Source of the DNA: Acidobacteriota bacterium
Lineage (GTDB): Bacteria; Acidobacteriota; Holophagae; Acanthopleuribacterales; Acanthopleuribacteraceae
Reading direction: 5' to 3'
DNA length: 64,000 nucleotides
Assembly: GCA_002747255.1 (NCBI GenBank)
Contig: PDUC01000027.1
Coordinates: forward strand, 1 to 64,000
Below, one piece after another: positions 36,569 through 45,300 of this stretch. The position numbers were made by a program, and so were the translations under genes. Positions within the stretch are counted from its first letter, which is position 1; each line of letters starts with the position of its first letter. Below the pieces are notes generated by a model. That model made no database searches. It was not told the origin of the DNA and was given only the letters and a program-made list of their open reading frames with translations.

Positions 36569-36614
36569 ATAATATCTTCATAAAAAAAAATTGTAAAGTG
36601 TAAAATATATCACA
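36569..36614 (-). promoter_or_regulatory. Predicted promoter of the giant operon with an adjoining CRP-like site
   Basis: On the minus strand: TTTACA (36592-36597), 17-base spacer rich in T, TATTAT (36569-36574). Just upstream of the -35 box is TGTGATATATTTTACA (36599-36614), nine of ten matches to the CRP core TGTGA-N6-TCACA. Its centre would lie about 44 bases before the start of transcription, close to the position of activating class II CRP sites. The leader to the ATG at 36341 would be ~220 bases. Prediction only. Confidence 0.5.
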
Positions 36615-37133
36615 TTCTTTTTTTTTAAATCCTTCAAAAAAACACAATCATTGTAAGAAAATTTTCATACGAGTCTCAATCACCCTTGCTCGCACAACCG
36701 CCAGAATCGCTCTTTTAACGGATCTTCCGGAAGAAGCACCTTAAAAAATCGACATAAATAATTTGATTAGTAAGCTTTATTCGTTTTTAGCCTGAATTTA
36801 TTAGTGGGTGCGGAGCAACGACTAATGACAGTTTTGGCTTGCAGTGCCGAAAAAATCTGCTTTCTTTTGTCTTAGGGTCAAGCCATTGAATTAAAACATT
36901 TTAAGGTGTGCCCACCAAAGCAAAATCAAGAAGCCAGGTGTAAGCTTTTTTTAGTTTCAAAAGTTACAGTCGAATCAATGCCTGCAAGCTCCCGGAAAAT
37001 CCGTTTTAAACAACTCAGGATACAAGATTTGATATACAGGCAACACGTGTTTGGTATTTTAACCTGTCATCACGCCATTTCTTTTTTGAGGTCTGGAGCA
37101 ATGCCATAAAAAGCACCGCTGAAACGGCAATTG
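36615..37133. other. AT-rich intergenic region upstream of the giant operon
   Basis: No gene and no clear terminator after the kinase gene that ends at 37134. Short reading frames here have no recognisable features. Confidence 0.4.
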
Positions 37134-38417
37134 TCAGCCATGATTTTGTCTGTCTCTTTCAAAGAGATGCAGGGCCAGTGTCTTCATAATCCGCACTGCC
37201 AAAGCGGGAATCTTCCTGGCGGCTTGTTCCAGTTCCGCCCCGTTGATCAAGGCACAGACGGTATCATCCAGTGATTCCAGCGTAGCCGTTCGCCGCTTGC
37301 CTACCAGCGCGGCCACTTCGCCCTTAATGGAGCCGACTCGATTTTCAACGGCGAGTTCCACACCTTTTCGCGACACACGAATGGAACCGTGAAGCAAAAT
37401 AAACACGTCAAAAGATTCTTCGTCTTCATAGCAAATGGCACTGCCTGGAGCGTAGTAACGAAGTTTAAAATAGGTTCCACTTGAAGACAGAAGCTCTCTT
37501 AGTACGGGGTCACCCAGGTCTCGAGCCAGTTTTTCCCGCCATTTCTTCCCAACTGGTTCCCCACCGTGCTTCGCCGACACACCGGAGGCAGTCATGTACT
37601 TGCGCAGCTCCGCCATAAGCTCCGCAGCAGAGCTTATACGCTTATGAGCTTCAAAAGAGAGCATTTGTTTTATCAGCTTACTTAAAAAAGTGTAGGGAGC
37701 AGGCAGATGCCACGATCGGGTTGACAATCCCACCAATTTTCGCGAGGTAAGAATATCAACATCGTCAGTCGGTTTGAGTGAAGCATCCTGCAAACCATAA
37801 AACAAGGTGGCACCCAGAGAAAACAGGTCTGTTCGCGCATCCAGTTTATCGATTTCCCCCTTGGCCTGTTCAGGTGACATGTAAAGCGGCGTTCCCTTAA
37901 TTCGATTTCCGCTCTGCTGAAACTGATAAGATGCGATACCGAGATCACTGAGAACAAACCTCAAGTCTTCCGCAATGAGAATATTGGCTGGCTTGATATC
38001 CAGATGCAGCAATCCCCGCTCGTGAATGGCAGACAGGGCTTGCCCCATGTCGTAAAGCAGTTTAACCGCTTCTTCCGGGCTGAGTTGACCGTTTTTTAAT
38101 AGAAAATGATCCAGAGAGCCATTCGCGTAATAGGGAAACACCATGAAATAGTAATCCTGTATTTGCCCCCAATCCAACAGCCCTACCACATTGGGATGCT
38201 TGAGGATTTTCATGGTTTCTATTTCCCTTTTCTGGGCTTTGGAAGAAAAGTCGGAACAGGGAGGAAAAGTTTTGATGGCGACAAACTCTGGAAAAGGTTC
38301 AGAGGGAGCCTCCAGCACTTTTGCCATATACACTTCCCCCATGGCTCCACGCGCGATTAAATGCTGGGGACGGTATATGCCCTCCGCGGTGAAGTCTGGA
38401 TTGATGTTGTATTTCAT
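37134..38417 (-). CDS. Ser/Thr protein kinase fused to a C-terminal cyclic-nucleotide-binding domain
   Basis: Residues ~15-285 are a Hanks-type kinase: glycine loop RGAMGEVYMAK (23-33), VAIK with the ATP lysine at 49, E66 region, catalytic loop HLDIKPANIL (D140, N145), metal-binding DLG in place of DFG (158-160), SPE in place of APE (181-183) and DLFSLG (197-202). All key residues are present, so it should be active. Residues ~305-420 are a cNMP-binding fold (RYYAPGSAICYEDEESFDVFIL, GEVAALVGKRRTATLESLDD with the phosphate-cassette-like GEVAAL...RRTAT, close to the classical pattern). No transmembrane segment, so it is cytosolic. Inferred role: phosphorylation gated by cAMP or cGMP. It is monocistronic, upstream of the giant operon and on the same strand. 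Confidence 0.9.
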   Translation of the reverse strand: MKYNINPDFTAEGIYRPQHLIARGAMGEVYMAKVLEAPSEPFPEFVAIKTFPPCSDFSSKAQKREIETMKILKHPNVVGLLDWGQIQDYYFMVFPYYANGSLDHFLLKNGQLSPEEAVKLLYDMGQALSAIHERGLLHLDIKPANILIAEDLRFVLSDLGIASYQFQQSGNRIKGTPLYMSPEQAKGEIDKLDARTDLFSLGATLFYGLQDASLKPTDDVDILTSRKLVGLSTRSWHLPAPYTFLSKLIKQMLSFEAHKRISSAAELMAELRKYMTASGVSAKHGGEPVGKKWREKLARDLGDPVLRELLSSSGTYFKLRYYAPGSAICYEDEESFDVFILLHGSIRVSRKGVELAVENRVGSIKGEVAALVGKRRTATLESLDDTVCALINGAELEQAARKIPALAVRIMKTLALHLFERDRQNHG

Positions 38418-38498
38418 ATCATGCTGTCTCCAACTGATGGGGAATTATATTTTTGGCACTTTGCATCATTGTATAAACAGATATCAAAAGCTGAAATA

Positions 38499-38525
38499 AT
38501 TATACACAATATGGATTGAATTCAA
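38499..38525 (-). promoter_or_regulatory. Possible promoter of the kinase gene
   Basis: Perfect -10 box TATAAT (minus strand, 38499-38504) with TTGAAT (38520-38525) 15 bases upstream. The spacer is shorter than the usual 17, so this is tentative. Confidence 0.3.
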
Positions 38526-39154
38526 ATAAAAAGCGACCTGTTCTTTCGGTAATTGATGTTCAAAAAAGAAGCTTTGTACATTCAAGCCTAATTAATTCTC
38601 AGGAAACCGTTTGTCCATCCTCTCCGCTATCCGGAAAGCAGCCGAATTTGTTTGATGAAACAACAAATTGTGTCTTTCAGAGGGAGAGAGAGGCGGCATG
38701 TTTTTTTTGTCTGTTTTTTTGGGTGAATTGCCCGATTCATTCTGCTCGTAAACCTCTTCCTGAGCTCAGGCCATGGCCCTGTTGCAGCCTGCTGTTGGCA
38801 GTGTTTGTTTGTGTGATTCGTTTTTTTTCTGATTTGAATGGTTGAGATCAATCTACAAGTGGTATGATCCTTGTAATCATGCCCCCGGCGGGCATACCCT
38901 TCCCATGAATCTGATACCCCGGTTTCACGGTTCACTTTTGGAATTGAAAAGGGTTGTTTGATCGCTCTTTTTCTGTATTTTCAATAATCTCATTTCCTCA
39001 AGTGAATGCTGAGACTGGTTTTGTTGAGATCAATGGGTCAATCGAAAAGGCATCGCGGTTTTATGTTCAACCAACTGTACTTCAAAAAAGTAAAAGCGTG
39101 TCTATACAGATTCATACACATGATGTCTACCGATTCACAAAGCAGGAGAATACT
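38526..39154. other. Intergenic region before the tricorn-like protease
   Basis: No gene supported. It holds a small inverted repeat ATGCCC-CCGGC-GGGCAT (38879-38895) without a T-tract. The protease frame is open upstream to 38954 but this stretch has no signal peptide or ribosome site, so it is treated as leader. Confidence 0.45.
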
Positions 39155-42100
39155 ATGAAAAAAACCATTTCTATTATGTTTGTATTACTGAGCGCGATGT
39201 CGTTCGCGGGCAACGCGGAGTTTATCCGCTATGCGGTGCCATCGCCTGATGGCAGCAAAATCTGCTTCTCGTACCAGGGCGACCTTTGGGTAGTCGGTGT
39301 GGAAGGTGGCTCTGCCAGCCGAATTACGGTTCATCCCGGTTACGATTACAACCCTCAATGGTCGCCAAAAGGCGATCGCATCGCATTTGTTTCCGATCGC
39401 ACAAGCAGTGATCAGATCTACTCCATGAAGACCGATGGTTCGGATGTCAAGCGCCACACCTTCTATCCGGGTGGGAACAGGCTGTTCTCCTGGAGTAAAA
39501 ACGGCGATGCACTCATTTTTGGTTCCAAACGCAACGACCGCTACGCCTGGATGCCTGAAGTATACAAGGTGAGCCTTGAAGGCGAAACGCCTCAGAAACT
39601 CTTCAATTTCAACGCCATCGACGGCGCCTGTGCCCCTGACCAACACACCTTCTACTTTGTGAACGGATACGATCACCGCTGGAGAAAGAACTACCGGGGT
39701 GCAACCAACAACGACATCTTTTCCTACACGCCAAAAGAAAAGAAGATGGTTCAACACACCGTATTCGACGGTAACGACCTGCACCCCATGCCCGTCAAAG
39801 ACGGTTTGTACTTTGTTTCGGATCGATCCGGTCGTTTCAATATCCATTACCTCGATTTCAAAACAAAGAAAATCAGTCAATTGACGGATGTCAAAAAGGA
39901 CGGTATTCGACACGCCGCCATCTCAAACGATGGCAGCACCATTGTTTACTCCAACTTCCTCGACACCTACATCCTGACAACAGCGGACGGCAAGAGCACC
40001 AAGTGTTCCATTCAAGTCCCTGAAGACTCCCCTTTCACGGAACTGGAATTCAAGAATTTCAGCTCGAAACTCTCCAATATGGTCATCGCTCCCAAGGAAA
40101 AAGAAGCGGTCATCGATTACCACGGTGAACTCTATGCCGTCAAACTGAACGACAAGGAACCCGAAAAAGCCGTCCGAATGACAGAAAGCGCTTTTCACGA
40201 CAAGGATCCCATCTGGTCCAAAGACGGTAAAAAGATCTATTTCCTGTCGGATCGGGAAGGTCAGTTCGATCTGTATCAAATTGAACCCACTGAAGATCTG
40301 CCTTTTTATCTGAACTCCTATTTCAAGCTTACCCGTTTAACAGAAACAGCTGAAGACGAAAGCGCTCTGGATATCACACCCGATGGGAAAACACTGTCTT
40401 ACGGCAGAGGCAATGGTGACCTGATTGTCAGGGATATCGATTCAGGCGAGGAACGCGTCCTGCTGGAAGGCTGGAACCTGGGCCCCTATCAGTGGTCGCC
40501 CGACAGCAAATGGCTGGCTTTCGCCCGCGATGACGATAATTTCAATACCGATGTGTTCATTATCGCTAAAACGGGCGGCCAGGCTGTCAATATTTCTCAA
40601 CACCCCGATATCGATACAGCTCCTGTCTGGTCTCCCGACGGTAAAATGCTGGCCTTCTCTTCCCGTCGTTTCGGTACCAGCATGGAAGTTCTCTATACCT
40701 ATCTCACTGAAGAGGATTCCAACAAAACGCTGGATGACTGGAAACGGGAAAAAGAGCTTGAAGCCCTAAAAAAGGAAAAAGCAAAGAAAAAAGAAGACAA
40801 AAGCGATAAGTCCAAAAAGAAGGACAAGAAAAAGGGCAAAGAAGAGCCCCAAAAGAAAGATGAATCTTCTGTGAGCGTTGCGATTGACTTCAAGGATATT
40901 CACAAACGAGTGGTACGCCTGACTCGTCATTTGGGCGATGCCTATCCTGTGGCCATCACCTGTAAAGATCGCAGCATTCTCTATGTTCTGATGGAGGAAG
41001 CGAGCAGCGACTTGTATCTGCGCGACCTGAACAAGAAGAACCCAGCCGCCCTTACCACTAATAATGCAAAGCCAAGAGCTGTTCAGCTTTTTAAGGACAG
41101 GGTCTACTATCTGAGCAAAGGCAGTGTGAAGTCTGTCAATCTCAAGGGCAAAGACGGAAAGGCCTATAAGTTGCAAGGGGTTTTCAGTCAGAAGAAATCG
41201 GAAGAAACCATGCAGGTCTTCCAGGAAATATGGCGCGTTCAAAATGACTATTTCTACGATGCCAATTTCCACGGAGCCGATTGGGCTCAGCTCAGAAAAG
41301 ACTACACTGTTCTGATGGGTGCCATTCGCCATGAACGCGACTTTGCCGATTTAATGAACATGATGGTGGGCGAACTGAATGCATCGCATCAGCGGTACAG
41401 CGGTCCCAAGGGCAAGCGTGTGGCATACGGCAACCTCGGTGCCCAGTTTAAAGTCACCGAAAAAGGCCTGGAAATAACCGATATCATGCCAAAAGGACCC
41501 TTGACCAAGGCGAAACCCAAAGTTCAGGTGGGCGATATCGTTACAGAAGTCAACCGGCGTCCTTTTACCAACATTCACGAACTGCTGCGGGATCAGCAGG
41601 GTAAATTGGTGGAGCTCACCATCCTGCGCGGCGACAAAACCTTCCATGCCGACACCCGTCCCGACGCCCATCGTCATGTCACCGGCACCCTGGCCTATGA
41701 CGCGTGGATTGAAAAGAACCGTGAAAAAGTACACAATGCAACCGACGGCAAACTGGGCTATGTGCATATCAAAGGCATGAGCATCCCCTCTCTGGAAGTT
41801 TTTGAAACAGAACTCTTTTCGGAGGCGGAAGGTAAGGACGCCCTGATTATCGATGTGCGATACAACGGCGGCGGCTGGATAACAGACTTCCTGTTGAACA
41901 TCCTCACAACAGCCGAACACGCCTACACCATTCCACGAAACGGCGGTAAGGGTTATCCTCAAGGCAGGAGAACCTTCTATCACTGGACCAAACCCATTTA
42001 CGTTCTGTGTAATGAATTTTCCTATTCCAATGCGGAAATTTTCTCGCATGCCATTAAAACGCTGAAACGCGGTACCCTGATCGGCAAGCCCACCTTCGGT

Positions 42101-42310
42101 GCTGTTATTTCAACCGGTGGGAAAGGCCTGCTCAACGGCGGTTTCATTCGCATGCCATTCAGAGGATGGTATGTCAAAGGGTCCGATCTCAATCAGGAAA
42201 ACAACGGTGCTGTTCCCGATTATATCGTGGACTACACGCCGCTCGATCAACTGGAAGGTCGGGATCCCCAACTTGATAAAGCCATTCAACTCTTTGTAGA
42301 CGGCCAATAA
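39155..42310 (+). CDS. Tricorn-like S41 protease, exported
   Basis: From this ATG (AGGAG six bases upstream) the protein has 1051 residues, starting with a signal peptide (KKTISIMFVLLSAMSFAG). Residues ~20-540 form TolB/tricorn propeller repeats (YAVPSPDGSKICFSYQGDLW, PQWSPKGDRIAFVSDR, PVWSPDGKMLAFSSRR). A Lys-rich stretch follows at about 535-565, then the tricorn C1 region. A PDZ domain lies near 770-850 (LEITDIMPKGPLTKAKPKVQVGD), and the S41 core has the conserved VRYNGGGW near 910 and NEFSYSNAEIF at 953-963 carrying the nucleophile serine. LIGKPTFGAVISTGG is typical of tricorn. It degrades peptides, here probably in the periplasm. A strong terminator follows, so it is monocistronic. Identification is firm; substrates unknown. 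Confidence 0.92.
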   Translation: MKKTISIMFVLLSAMSFAGNAEFIRYAVPSPDGSKICFSYQGDLWVVGVEGGSASRITVHPGYDYNPQWSPKGDRIAFVSDRTSSDQIYSMKTDGSDVKRHTFYPGGNRLFSWSKNGDALIFGSKRNDRYAWMPEVYKVSLEGETPQKLFNFNAIDGACAPDQHTFYFVNGYDHRWRKNYRGATNNDIFSYTPKEKKMVQHTVFDGNDLHPMPVKDGLYFVSDRSGRFNIHYLDFKTKKISQLTDVKKDGIRHAAISNDGSTIVYSNFLDTYILTTADGKSTKCSIQVPEDSPFTELEFKNFSSKLSNMVIAPKEKEAVIDYHGELYAVKLNDKEPEKAVRMTESAFHDKDPIWSKDGKKIYFLSDREGQFDLYQIEPTEDLPFYLNSYFKLTRLTETAEDESALDITPDGKTLSYGRGNGDLIVRDIDSGEERVLLEGWNLGPYQWSPDSKWLAFARDDDNFNTDVFIIAKTGGQAVNISQHPDIDTAPVWSPDGKMLAFSSRRFGTSMEVLYTYLTEEDSNKTLDDWKREKELEALKKEKAKKKEDKSDKSKKKDKKKGKEEPQKKDESSVSVAIDFKDIHKRVVRLTRHLGDAYPVAITCKDRSILYVLMEEASSDLYLRDLNKKNPAALTTNNAKPRAVQLFKDRVYYLSKGSVKSVNLKGKDGKAYKLQGVFSQKKSEETMQVFQEIWRVQNDYFYDANFHGADWAQLRKDYTVLMGAIRHERDFADLMNMMVGELNASHQRYSGPKGKRVAYGNLGAQFKVTEKGLEITDIMPKGPLTKAKPKVQVGDIVTEVNRRPFTNIHELLRDQQGKLVELTILRGDKTFHADTRPDAHRHVTGTLAYDAWIEKNREKVHNATDGKLGYVHIKGMSIPSLEVFETELFSEAEGKDALIIDVRYNGGGWITDFLLNILTTAEHAYTIPRNGGKGYPQGRRTFYHWTKPIYVLCNEFSYSNAEIFSHAIKTLKRGTLIGKPTFGAVISTGGKGLLNGGFIRMPFRGWYVKGSDLNQENNGAVPDYIVDYTPLDQLEGRDPQLDKAIQLFVDGQ

Positions 42311-42332
42311 CCTCTCACACTGAAAGTCATCA

Positions 42333-42367
42333 AAGCCAAGCCTCTCAAATGGAGGCTTGGCTTTTTT
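42333..42367 (+). terminator. Rho-independent terminator of the tricorn-like gene
   Basis: Twelve-base stem AAGCCAAGCCTC (42333-42344) / GAGGCTTGGCTT (42352-42363), seven-base loop, then a T-tract to 42367; 22 bases after the stop. Confidence 0.92.
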
Positions 42368-42468
42368 TCTTCATTTCAGCAGTGAAGACAAAGCCGCTTG
42401 CAGCAAACTCTGGCAGACGGAAGGGGTTTTAATGAAACGCGGAACATGCATGGCAAAAGGATCCGCAC

Positions 42469-42495
42469 TTAAGGAGCTGTATCTAAGAATACCAG
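42469..42495 (-). pseudogene. Remnant of a PIN-domain (VapC-like) toxin start
   Basis: Directly downstream of the antitoxin stop, the minus strand reads AAGAAGGGGAG (ribosome-site like), then CTG GTA TTC TTA GAT ACA GCT CCT TAA. This encodes LVFLDTAP and a stop. VFLDT is the beta1 strand with the first acidic residue of PIN toxins, which typically begin MVxLDT. The ATG appears changed to CTG and everything after the eighth codon is lost. Short evidence, hence low confidence. Confidence 0.35.
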
Positions 42496-42506
42496 CTCCC
42501 CTTCTT

Positions 42507-42764
42507 TTAAATCGATTCCCATTCCGATCGCTCACTTTCAATATATCCAGAACTGTCCATCTTTTGCCACAGATCTTTACCTAATCCAGCAGATTTTCTA
42601 AAATCAAGTTTACCCCTTGCTGAACAGTCTTTGCCTTCCAATGGGGCAAGCTTGGCGATGCACTTACCCGCACGCTTGATGATCTCTTCCTTGAGCAGAA
42701 AAACTCTGTTCAACATTTCGCCAAACTTCTGCCTCGCTGCCATTGCGGTGATAACTTCTGCCAT
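42507..42764 (-). CDS. Orphan type II antitoxin, Phd/YefM family
   Basis: From the ATG at 42762-42764 the product is 85 residues. MAEVITAMAARQKFGEMLNR is the Phd/YefM DNA-binding N-terminus, followed by EEIIKRAGKCIAKLAPL, the typical second strand pair. The C-terminal toxin-binding tail (LGKDLWQKMDSSG...ERSEWE) closely resembles antitoxins paired with PIN toxins. GGCAGGCAAAT precedes the ATG. The frame is open upstream to 42959, but that part has no family similarity. No toxin gene follows, only a few recognisable codons. The protein may still bind DNA as an autorepressor or neutralise toxins encoded elsewhere; both are inferences. Confidence 0.72.
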   Translation of the reverse strand: MAEVITAMAARQKFGEMLNRVFLLKEEIIKRAGKCIAKLAPLEGKDCSARGKLDFRKSAGLGKDLWQKMDSSGYIESERSEWESI

Positions 42765-43052
42765 ATTTGCCTGCCTGACTTTGCCTCTTGCGCGAGTTGA
42801 TATAACTCTAATAATCACATCAATCAATGCAATTCTATCAACTAACGTGACTTCTGCTGTGAGATTTGTCGAGTGATTGCGCTGTCTATGGAGTCCGCAA
42901 ACCCGAAAAGCGCGGTTCGACGCGAGCCCGTCTATATTGAAGGATCTTTCCTCAATCACTCTGGGGGGTTATGCTACAATGAGGCAGGCTGACATTGCCG
43001 GATGCCTTTTAGGCCATCTTCAATCTCATTCAAGCCGCCAATCAAGGTGACC

Positions 43053-43724
43053 ATGAAATATCGATGTCTTATTCTCGATCACGACGACACTGCCGTAGAC
43101 AGTACAGCAGAAATTCATCATCCGGCACACGTAGAAGTGATGAAACAGCTGCGACCGGGACAGGAACCCGCTTCACTCGACGAATGGTTCCGAAAGAATT
43201 TCAACCCCGGAATTATGGTTTACCTAAAAGAGGAGCTGGGTTTCAACGAGGAAGAAATACAGATTGAATACGGAATATGGCGCGAATTTACACTCAACAA
43301 AACCCCGCATTTCTTTCCCGGTTTTCTGGATTTGGTGAGGGAATTTAAAAACAGAGGCGGTATTGTGACCGTTGTCTCTCATTCAGAGCGGGAGATGATC
43401 CAACGCCACTATGAAATGACTGAAGAGCCGGGTCGTGAGGCATTGATTCCCGATTCCATTTTTGGCTGGACCATGGTTCCAGAGGAACGCAAGCCGCATC
43501 CATTTCCCGTTCACTGTATCCTGGAAGAGTTCAATCTGTCACCCGAGGACGTTCTGGTTGTGGATGACTTAAAGCCAGGCGTGGATATGGCCAAGGCAGC
43601 CGATGTGGCGGTTGCGGCGGCCGGCTGGTCTCACCAAATTCCAGAAATTGTCCATTTCATGAAGAAGAACTGTCATGTTTACTGCTCTTCCATTGGGGAA
43701 TTGGGCGAGTACCTTTTCAATTAA
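43053..43724 (+). CDS. HAD-superfamily phosphohydrolase
   Basis: 223 residues from the ATG at 43053 (AAGGTGACC upstream); an ATG at 43002 would add 17 residues with no support. Motif I is DHDDT (LILDHDDTAVDST, residues ~6-18), motif II VVSHS near 108, the motif III lysine lies in EERKPHPFP near 150, and motif IV is VVDDLKPGVDMAKAADV near 170-186. The helical cap between motif I and II makes it a C1-capped, phosphoglycolate-phosphatase-like enzyme. Substrate unknown. The sequence TACAAT upstream (42974-42979) may be its -10 box. Cytoplasmic and apparently monocistronic. Confidence 0.82.
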   Translation: MKYRCLILDHDDTAVDSTAEIHHPAHVEVMKQLRPGQEPASLDEWFRKNFNPGIMVYLKEELGFNEEEIQIEYGIWREFTLNKTPHFFPGFLDLVREFKNRGGIVTVVSHSEREMIQRHYEMTEEPGREALIPDSIFGWTMVPEERKPHPFPVHCILEEFNLSPEDVLVVDDLKPGVDMAKAADVAVAAAGWSHQIPEIVHFMKKNCHVYCSSIGELGEYLFN

Positions 43725-43995
43725 CCGTTGGGTTTACGGGCAGCCTGCAGCGGTTATCCCGGCATGCCTCTCAGGGCATTGATTTTGGTTGTTGGTGCTT
43801 TAACATCGGCTTCGACTGCATTGCGGTCCATCATGACTCCATCCGCGTCGCGTTTTGCCCATTTCCCTGAAACGGGAACCGAAAGCATTTTCGCTCATCT
43901 TCTTCCTATGAGGTCTTTCAGGCCTGTTCATTTGATTCAAACTAGCGTATAGTCCGATGGGTGCCTGCCGGAAAGCAGGTGACGGGGGAAGCGTC

Positions 43996-45300
43996 ATGTC
44001 CGGTTTAGAATTGTCCAATCGAAAAGTCCTGATCTTTTGGTACCCCTTGCTGCTGACATGGTTAATGATGGCCGTCGAGGGACCCTATTTGGCAGCCATT
44101 ATCGCCCGTTTGCCACAGGAAAAGTACAATTTAGCCGCGTTTGGCGTCAGTTTTGCCCTGGCTCTGGTCATCGAAGCTCCGGTTATCATGTTGATGAGTG
44201 CCGCCATTGCACTCATCAAAGGCAGTCAGTCCTTCAAGCGGCTCTCTCAATTCACCTGGGCGCTCAATATCGGTGTTATTGTCCTCAATTTATTGGTTTT
44301 GATTCCGGTTATATTCAATTGGATTGCCATGGATCTGCTGCAACTGGAAAAGCCCATCGCCGACCTGGTTTATGCCACCAGTCTCGCCCTGCTGCCGTGG
44401 GCTCCGGCTATTGGGTTCAGACGCTTTTACCAGGGTCTTCTCATTCAGGCGCACCAGACCAGAAAGGTGACAGCGGGAACGGTGTTCAGGTTAGTGGCCA
44501 TGGGTGTATCAGCTTGGGCACTGGCCCGATTCAGCCCGCTGCCAGGAGCTGTTATCGGCGGTTTGGCGCTGAGTGTCGGTGTTTTGGCGGAAGCCATCGC
44601 AACGCGCATTCTGGTTCATCAGGTCAAGAGGGACATCCTGCAGACAAAGGATCCGGTATCCATTCCCTCTTACGCCGAGATCTTTCATTTTTACCTGCCT
44701 CTGGCCTTGACCTCGCTTATTGGATTATCCGTGAGGCCTGCCATTGTCTTTTTCATGGGTCAAAGTCGAATGGCGCTGGAAACACTGGCCGTGCTGCCGG
44801 TCATTAATTCACTGTTGTTCATCTTCTCGGCCATTGGTTTATCTTTTCAGGAAGTGGGAGTGGCCCTGATGGGAGAACACCTCCAGCACAAGCGGAAGAT
44901 CCATCAATTTGCCGTCATGCTCTCTTGTATGGTCACGCTGGGGTTTCTAATGATTACGTTCACCCCTATGTCCAACTTGTGGTTCGAGGACATTTCCGGT
45001 CTCTCCACTGAATTGACAGAATTCGCCATTCTCCCGGCCAAGCTCATGATCCTCATGCCATGGCTCTCGGTTTACCTCAGTTATCAACGCGCCTTGATGG
45101 TCAACCTCAAAACAACCAAATATGTTTCCAGAGCCTCCGCTGTGGAGGTAGCCGGCATTATCCTGATCCTGCTGTGGACCATTCATTTCCTTGATCTGAT
45201 TGGAGCCATCGCTGCATCTTTTGCCATTACGGGAGGCAGGATTCTTTCCACTGGATATCTGCAGTGGAAAGGCTACATCCACGGGCCTCGCAGCATCTGA
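43996..45300 (+). CDS. Multi-pass membrane transporter, MOP/MATE-like
   Basis: 434 residues from the ATG at 43996, which has GGGGGAAGC just upstream; the frame is open to an ATG at 43957. About twelve hydrophobic segments are visible, including VLIFWYPLLLTWLMMAV, FALALVIEAPVIMLMSAAIAL, LALSVGVLAEAIATRI and VAGIILILLWTIHFL. The order 'EAPVIML' in helix 2 and 'FRRFYQGLLI' mid-protein fit a MATE/MOP flippase or the ANKH-related group rather than MFS. Substrate unknown. The last 28 bases overlap the convergent pyrophosphatase gene. The 271 bases before it (43725-43995) hold no gene. Confidence 0.7.
   Translation: MSGLELSNRKVLIFWYPLLLTWLMMAVEGPYLAAIIARLPQEKYNLAAFGVSFALALVIEAPVIMLMSAAIALIKGSQSFKRLSQFTWALNIGVIVLNLLVLIPVIFNWIAMDLLQLEKPIADLVYATSLALLPWAPAIGFRRFYQGLLIQAHQTRKVTAGTVFRLVAMGVSAWALARFSPLPGAVIGGLALSVGVLAEAIATRILVHQVKRDILQTKDPVSIPSYAEIFHFYLPLALTSLIGLSVRPAIVFFMGQSRMALETLAVLPVINSLLFIFSAIGLSFQEVGVALMGEHLQHKRKIHQFAVMLSCMVTLGFLMITFTPMSNLWFEDISGLSTELTEFAILPAKLMILMPWLSVYLSYQRALMVNLKTTKYVSRASAVEVAGIILILLWTIHFLDLIGAIAASFAITGGRILSTGYLQWKGYIHGPRSI

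Noticed and set aside
42900-42940. GGTTCGACGCGAGCCC, reminiscent of a tRNA T-arm
   Set aside because: No matching acceptor stem, D-arm or anticodon arm could be built around it. No tRNA or rRNA gene was found in the window.
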